64,000 nucleotides of DNA, taken from assembly GCA_016937155.1 (NCBI GenBank), contig JAFGWM010000005.1, positions 37,718 to 101,717 on the forward strand, in the 5' to 3' direction. The DNA is from Deltaproteobacteria bacterium. GTDB lineage: Bacteria > Myxococcota_A > Polyangia > HGW-17. The notes beneath the pieces were generated by a model that saw only the letters and a program-made list of their open reading frames with translations, was not told the origin of the DNA and did not search any database. A program made the position numbers and the translations under genes. Shown here in pieces: positions 59,458 through 64,000 of the stretch. Position 1 is the stretch's first letter, and each line of letters starts with the position of its first letter.

Positions 59458-60171
59458 TTAAAAGTAATCTATAATTTTAAAGAATTTCAGCCCTCTTTCA
59501 GAACATTTCATTACAACAGGATATATTTTTATTCCTGCTGAAAATGCATGCTGCAGCATTTTTGCATATTCAGGGTGTATTGATGCTGCTCCGGTAAATT
59601 TTTCAGCATCCTGACGTTGAATAAGGAACAGCATGGCGCTGATATGACCTGATTCTCTGAGTTTTATTAATTCCTTGAGATGTTTAACTGCTCTGGTTGA
59701 AGGGGCATCAGGGAATAGGGCAACTGAATTTTCCACCAGAGTAACATTTTTTACTTCAATGAAAATTTCGGTTCCAGAGATTTTACCATGAATGTCAATA
59801 CGGCTATTTCCTGTTCTAACTTCTCTTTTAATTTCTTCCATAGACGACAATTCCGGTAATAAACCACTTTTTATTAAATCCACAGCGATTGAATTTGCCT
59901 TTATTGTATCAATTCCGCACCAGATGCTTCCCGATTTTATGGCGATAAATGACAAGGGATATTTTCTTGCTGGATTTTCAGTGTCATAGCATAGGCACTC
60001 ATTTCCTTCAGAAAGGAGTCCTTTCATTGAGCCGGTATTGGGAGAATGAACAAGAAATCTATTCTTATTAGCGTCTTCAACTTCACTTATGAATCTGTTT
60101 AATCTTCTAATATAATAGAACTTTTTAGTATTGTCAGGGAAGTTGAAATAAAAATTTTCAAGAAGTTTCAT
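59458..60171 (-). CDS. sfsA: Sugar fermentation stimulation protein SfsA (DNA/RNA-binding)
   Basis: RFLVHSPNTGSMKGLLSEGNECLCYDTENPARKYPLSFIAIKSGSIWCGIDTIKANSIAVDLI; IEVKNVTLVENSVALFPDAPSTRAVKHLKEL. Confidence 0.93.
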   Translation of the reverse strand: MKLLENFYFNFPDNTKKFYYIRRLNRFISEVEDANKNRFLVHSPNTGSMKGLLSEGNECLCYDTENPARKYPLSFIAIKSGSIWCGIDTIKANSIAVDLIKSGLLPELSSMEEIKREVRTGNSRIDIHGKISGTEIFIEVKNVTLVENSVALFPDAPSTRAVKHLKELIKLRESGHISAMLFLIQRQDAEKFTGAASIHPEYAKMLQHAFSAGIKIYPVVMKCSERGLKFFKIIDYF

Positions 60172-60176
60172 TTTTT

Positions 60177-60205
60177 TTGCGCCTTATGTAAGTATGTGGT
60201 ATACA
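60177..60205 (+). promoter_or_regulatory. Sigma-70-like promoter TTGCGC-N17-TATACA in the compressed divergent region sfsA / TPR gene
   Basis: ttgcgc cttatgtaagtatgtgg tataca read directly. Confidence 0.5.
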
Positions 60206-60222
60206 TTGTGGTGAGGTGTAGT

Positions 60223-61197
60223 ATGAGTATGTCAAAGTTCATGATTAGCGTCCTTCTAGGTGCAAGCATGTTTACTTCAATTTCCTGTTATGGTGGCCTG
60301 AACAACAGTGATCTTGAAAAGTTAAATGCAATAAAAATTAAACAGCAGGAAATTGCAAAGGAATTATCCGAGATAAAAAATAGAATTGTAGTTCTTGAAA
60401 GTACAGGAATTAGGAAAAAATCTAAAAATATCAATGAAGACAAAGTTGATGAACCCGAAAATCTGCCCAAGACCAGATTGAAGCCTGAAAAAGTATCTTT
60501 TGTTTCCAGAGACGGAGATTTGGAAGAGACACTTGTTGTTATGAACGAAAGAAGGAATACTTCCAAAAACAGAGTGAAACTAGTACTTAGAAGTGAAAAT
60601 TACCAGGCTGATTCCAATCCGTCTGGTGGGGGTTATCGTAATCATGATGGAACAATAAATCCACATTATATTCCGGTGGTAAAAGGAAATAAAGTACTAA
60701 GACTTGGACAGTTTCACGAGATGAAGGAACCGTCTCATAGTCGTGGACATCTCAATCGTAATGTCAAAAGAACCGTACGAAAAACAAAATACAATGGTGA
60801 TTCAGGGACTGATTATGGTGTTGATGGTGACAGGTTTCTCTATCGTCAGGGTATGAAATGGTATAAATCAGGACGATATGATCTGGCATTGATCGATTTT
60901 TCCAAACTGGAAAGAAAATTTCCGGATAGTCCCTACGTGGATAACGCACTTTTCTGGCAGGGTGAATGTTATTTCCGAAAGGGAAAATTTCAGATCGCAA
61001 TAAATTTTTACAGTAAGGTGGTTAAAAGGTACAAAAGAGGAAATAAGGTGCCTGACGCCATATTTAAAATGGGAATAAGTTATTACTCCATGGGAAATAA
61101 AGGTAAGGGCAGGAAATTAGTTTCCAAATTAATAGAGATGTATCCAAACAGTGAAGTTGCCAAAAGGGCATCGCTGTGGTTGAAAAAGGTGAGGTGA
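60223..61197 (+). CDS. TPR-repeat (YbgF/CpoB-like) lipoprotein
   Basis: MSMSKFMISVLLGASMFTSISC; C-terminal tandem TPR YRQGMKWYKSGRYDLALIDFSKLERKFPDSPYVDNALFWQGECYFRKGKFQIAINFYSKVVKRYKRGNKVPDAIFKMGISYYSMG. Confidence 0.85.
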   Translation: MSMSKFMISVLLGASMFTSISCYGGLNNSDLEKLNAIKIKQQEIAKELSEIKNRIVVLESTGIRKKSKNINEDKVDEPENLPKTRLKPEKVSFVSRDGDLEETLVVMNERRNTSKNRVKLVLRSENYQADSNPSGGGYRNHDGTINPHYIPVVKGNKVLRLGQFHEMKEPSHSRGHLNRNVKRTVRKTKYNGDSGTDYGVDGDRFLYRQGMKWYKSGRYDLALIDFSKLERKFPDSPYVDNALFWQGECYFRKGKFQIAINFYSKVVKRYKRGNKVPDAIFKMGISYYSMGNKGKGRKLVSKLIEMYPNSEVAKRASLWLKKVR

Positions 61198-61201
61198 CAT
61201 T

Positions 61202-62422
61202 GTGTTAACGGGTATTTTAATTATTAAATTTATTGTTTTAGGACAGACTGTTCCCGGAACTTATCCTCCCGTCCAGCAGAAATACTGGGCTCCGGTACAG
61301 CGCGGTACATCTAATGATCCCGGGTCTGGAAAAGAAAACCCTGTAAAATTAAGGAGGGAAAAGAGGACTGAAAAAAGTAATGAGACTTCGGGAATGGACA
61401 CAATTTCAGATAGTGGTGTTGTCAAATGGGTTGGAAATAAGACAATACATAATGTCACAAAAGGTGAAACGCTATGGAATCTGTCCGCAAAATACTTTGG
61501 AGATCCTTGGTACTGGCCGAGAATCTGGTCTTGGAATCCTCATATCACTAATCCTCACTGGCTTTTTCCCGGAACTAGAGTTTTTCTCTCTAAAAATGCC
61601 GCCAGAGTGAACCTGAAAACTTCAGTTGACCAGAGTGATGATGGATTTTCAGGATTATCCTTTGACAAGAATACTGTAACAATACGTAAACAGGCATGGA
61701 TAGAAGAAAATGAAATTGAGAATGCTAACATTGTTATTGGAAGCCCTGAGGAAAAAACACTTCTATCCAGTGGAGATCTTATCTATTTAAAACTTGGTAA
61801 GAAACAGCCTGCTATTGGTGAGATAATGACTATTTTTCGTATGGAAAAGAAGGTTGTGGACCCTGAAACTAAAAAATCTCTGGGTCAGGTCGTAAAGATC
61901 CTGGGAGAAGTGATAATAAAGGAAATACGGCCGAAAAACTATGCTATTGGCCGGATAAGCAGCGTGTTGGATACGATAAAAAGAAATGATCTGGTTTATC
62001 CTTTAAAGAGAAGGTACTCTAACGTAAGACCACTTGATCCACCCGTGGGTAAAGAGTATATAAAAACAGGGAAGATTCTGTATTCTCTGAAAACAAGAGA
62101 GATGCTTAGTTCTGGAAATATTGTGGTGATGAATCTGGGCAAGAGAGACAAGGTTAAAAAGGGTCATAAAATAAAAATAATTCATCAGGGCGATGGCCTT
62201 TTCTCTAACCTTCATCCCCTGGATCCAGAATACAGGGTTGACAGTCGGTTCCCAATCGAAAAAAAAGGAGAGATCGTAGTTTTCCATGTTGGGGAAAAAT
62301 ACTCTTTGGGAATAATTATTAAAACTTTCGTGCCGGTTAGAATTAATGATACAGTTGTATTCGGAGAGTATCCTGATAAATATAAAGAAAGCTCCGAAAA
62401 GAAAAAAGTACTCCAGAAATAG
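61202..62422 (+). CDS. LysM-domain protein
   Basis: IHNVTKGETLWNLSAKYFGDPWYWPRIWSWNPHITNPHWLFPGTRVFL. Confidence 0.9.
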   Translation: MLTGILIIKFIVLGQTVPGTYPPVQQKYWAPVQRGTSNDPGSGKENPVKLRREKRTEKSNETSGMDTISDSGVVKWVGNKTIHNVTKGETLWNLSAKYFGDPWYWPRIWSWNPHITNPHWLFPGTRVFLSKNAARVNLKTSVDQSDDGFSGLSFDKNTVTIRKQAWIEENEIENANIVIGSPEEKTLLSSGDLIYLKLGKKQPAIGEIMTIFRMEKKVVDPETKKSLGQVVKILGEVIIKEIRPKNYAIGRISSVLDTIKRNDLVYPLKRRYSNVRPLDPPVGKEYIKTGKILYSLKTREMLSSGNIVVMNLGKRDKVKKGHKIKIIHQGDGLFSNLHPLDPEYRVDSRFPIEKKGEIVVFHVGEKYSLGIIIKTFVPVRINDTVVFGEYPDKYKESSEKKKVLQK

Positions 62423-62531
62423 ACCTCCTTCTTATATTTTTAATATCTCTATACCTAATAAAATATAAAAGGTTTCCAGTACCATTCAGGAAAAAGATCC
62501 TGGAGTAAGGAATATACTGGGTTCTTATTTC

Positions 62532-62559
62532 TTGACATGCAGTAATATAATTATAACAT
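62532..62559 (+). promoter_or_regulatory. Candidate sigma-70 promoter TTGACA-N16-TAACAT upstream of the FHA gene
   Basis: ttgaca tgcagtaatataatta taacat. Confidence 0.4.
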
Positions 62560-62648
62560 CTTCACCTAGTTAACACTTACCCAGTTTATAGATACTGGTG
62601 CGGGCAGAAAAATAGACCAGCTTTCCTGGTTTGCAGGAGGTGAATTTT

Positions 62649-63437
62649 ATGAGTGGACAGAAACTATGCCCCCAATGCAATACTCCCATAGCTCCGGGGT
62701 TCAAGTTCTGCGGGAATTGTGGCTTTAATATAGGGGATGCTGAACCGGCTCAACCTAAAGCAAAAACCATGTATTTCGGAGCTTTTCAGGTGCCTGGGAG
62801 AGCTAGACTTGTATTGATAAAAGGTAGTGGTCAGGATGGTACCACATACTATCTTACGGGTCAGGAACACATAATAGGTCGTACAGAAGGACAGATTCGC
62901 AGTGAACAGCCTGATCCTCTTCTAAGCCCAAGACATGCCAATTTTTATTATGAAGATGGTAATCTGTTTGTGAAAGATGAAAATTCAACTAACGGTGTCT
63001 TTGTAAGAATAAAAGGCAGCATAAATATTGAGCCAGGCGATGTATTTATGATTGGAAGAATGCTTTTCAGGTTGGACCTGCCTTCTGATTACAACGAGCA
63101 GGTTGCTGAATCTGATGGAACATACTTCTATTTTACTCCACATCTTCCGGCTGCATTTTTACTCACCAGAATTCTTCAGGGGGGTATAGATGGTGATGTC
63201 TATAGAGCGGAGCAGGATGTGATAACCCTTGGCAGAGAGGGCAATACGAAAGATTTCCCTTCAGAACCTTTCATTTCAGGAAGCCACGCCAGGATTAATT
63301 ATTCCAGTGATGGTTTTACTCTGACTGATATGGATTCCCGCAATGGGACTTTCTACAGAATTAAAGACAGGAAAATGCTTACTCACGGAGATTTCGTTTT
63401 CATGGGTACCCAGCTTTTTAGAGTGGAAATAACCTGA
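62649..63437 (+). CDS. Zinc-ribbon protein with two FHA domains
   Basis: CPQCNTPIAPGFKFCGNCG; HIIGRTEGQ...LSPRHANFYYEDGNLFVKDENSTNGVFVRIKG; ITLGREGN...ISGSHARINYSSDGFTLTDMDSRNGTFYRIKD. Confidence 0.92.
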   Translation: MSGQKLCPQCNTPIAPGFKFCGNCGFNIGDAEPAQPKAKTMYFGAFQVPGRARLVLIKGSGQDGTTYYLTGQEHIIGRTEGQIRSEQPDPLLSPRHANFYYEDGNLFVKDENSTNGVFVRIKGSINIEPGDVFMIGRMLFRLDLPSDYNEQVAESDGTYFYFTPHLPAAFLLTRILQGGIDGDVYRAEQDVITLGREGNTKDFPSEPFISGSHARINYSSDGFTLTDMDSRNGTFYRIKDRKMLTHGDFVFMGTQLFRVEIT

Positions 63438-63474
63438 TCCCGGTTGTATCCGGTTACATATAAGGAGATAAACT

Positions 63475-64000
63475 GTGTCAACGGTTATCTGTAAACAATG
63501 TGGTCGCGAAAATCGTTCTCACTTCAAGTTCTGTCTTGGTTGCGGGACTGAATTAAACAAGGACAATATAATAGTAAAACCTGAGGCTACAATACCTCCT
63601 GCCGCGGTGCCATTACCCGATCCTCCTCCCGGAAGAAGAGGTATGGCAAATGCCCCCACAATGGCAGCTGCAAGTGGAGCAGAACTGGCTGAATATCTTG
63701 CTCAGCACGGAGTACAGATGCCTGGCCAAAATGCCACATCTCAGCCACCAATGGCGGCTCCGCCGTCAGGTCCGATGGCTTCTCCACCGATGGCGGCTCC
63801 ACCGTCAGCTTCTCCACCAATGGCAGCTCCACCAATGGCGGCTCCACCGTCAGGTCCGATGGCTTCTCCACCAATGGCGGCTCCACCGTCAGGTCCGATG
63901 GCTTCTCCACCGATGGCATCCCCACCGATGGCTTCTCCACCGATGGCATCCCCACCGATGGCATCCCCACCGATGGCATCCCCACCGATGGCATCCCCAC
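63475..64000 (+). CDS. Zinc-ribbon protein with long Pro/Ala/Met repeat region (3' truncated by window edge)
   Basis: GTG 63475 preceded by aaggagat; VSTVICKQCGRENRSHFKFCLGCGTELNK...MAAPPSGPMASPPMAAPP...; open to the window end, absent from ORF track. Confidence 0.8.
   Translation, partial: MSTVICKQCGRENRSHFKFCLGCGTELNKDNIIVKPEATIPPAAVPLPDPPPGRRGMANAPTMAAASGAELAEYLAQHGVQMPGQNATSQPPMAAPPSGPMASPPMAAPPSASPPMAAPPMAAPPSGPMASPPMAAPPSGPMASPPMASPPMASPPMASPPMASPPMASPPMASP
63728..64000 (+). repeat. Nested tandem repeats (MAAPPSGPMASPP units, ending in 15-bp atggcatccccaccg units)
   Basis: Repeated atggcatccccaccg / atggcttctccaccg, runs off the window end. Confidence 0.92.

Noticed and set aside
62485-62504. 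Stem-loop ttcagga-aaaaga-tcctgga as intrinsic terminator of the LysM gene
   Set aside because: Hairpin is real on paper but has no T-tract following it and is only 7 bp with one wobble
63587-64000. Minus-strand ORF with GMPSV/EKPSV repeats
   Set aside because: Antisense shadow of a plus-strand ORF that has an RBS, zinc ribbon and continuous frame; repeats are read from the reverse strand
1-64000. CRISPR array, prophage, transposase or classical defence system
   Set aside because: No regularly spaced repeats, no cas, integrase, transposase, portal or toxin-antitoxin signatures seen on either strand
1-64000. tRNA or rRNA genes
   Set aside because: No cloverleaf or rRNA-like sequence recognised by eye; a tRNAscan/Infernal run would be needed to exclude them formally

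Overview
This is an AT-rich, gene-dense bacterial chromosomal window with about 55 protein genes. The gene style (MJ0042 and zinc-ribbon proteins, PATAN/DUF4388, DUF4215-like Cys-rich repeats, FHA and LysM proteins) suggests a deltaproteobacterial or myxococcal-grade organism, but that placement is inference. I saw no rRNA, tRNA, CRISPR array or insertion sequence. The backbone is a long flagellar export/regulation operon, fliN-fliO-fliP-fliQ-fliR-flhB-flhA-flhF-flhG-fliA-flgF-flgG (about 46.0-56.9 kb). It is surrounded by housekeeping genes (tatA, speE-like, sppA, moeA, pepP-like, trmL, kbl, sfsA) and many lipoproteins. Main points from reading the DNA: (1) three sigma-28 (FliA)-like promoters, TAAA-N15/16-TCCGAnn, upstream of a chemoreceptor, a bacteriohemerythrin and the fliA-containing flagellar operon itself; (2) an 18-bp perfect palindrome filling the -35/-10 spacer upstream of a GyrI-like gene; (3) a lipoprotein carrying a Lon (S16) protease domain without its ATPase, divergent from a transporter-like/cNMP-binding fusion; (4) a 1.5k-residue orphan protein with a C-terminal GYSQG hydrolase motif; (5) a CBS-cupin fusion; (6) a PD-(D/E)XK-like protein whose catalytic Lys appears to be replaced; (7) an FlhB with NPTE instead of NPTH; and (8) a repeat-rich plus-strand ORF at the right edge that the ORF track omits. 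Nothing forms an obvious defence island or biosynthetic cluster. Family calls come from recognising motifs in the translations, not from searches.
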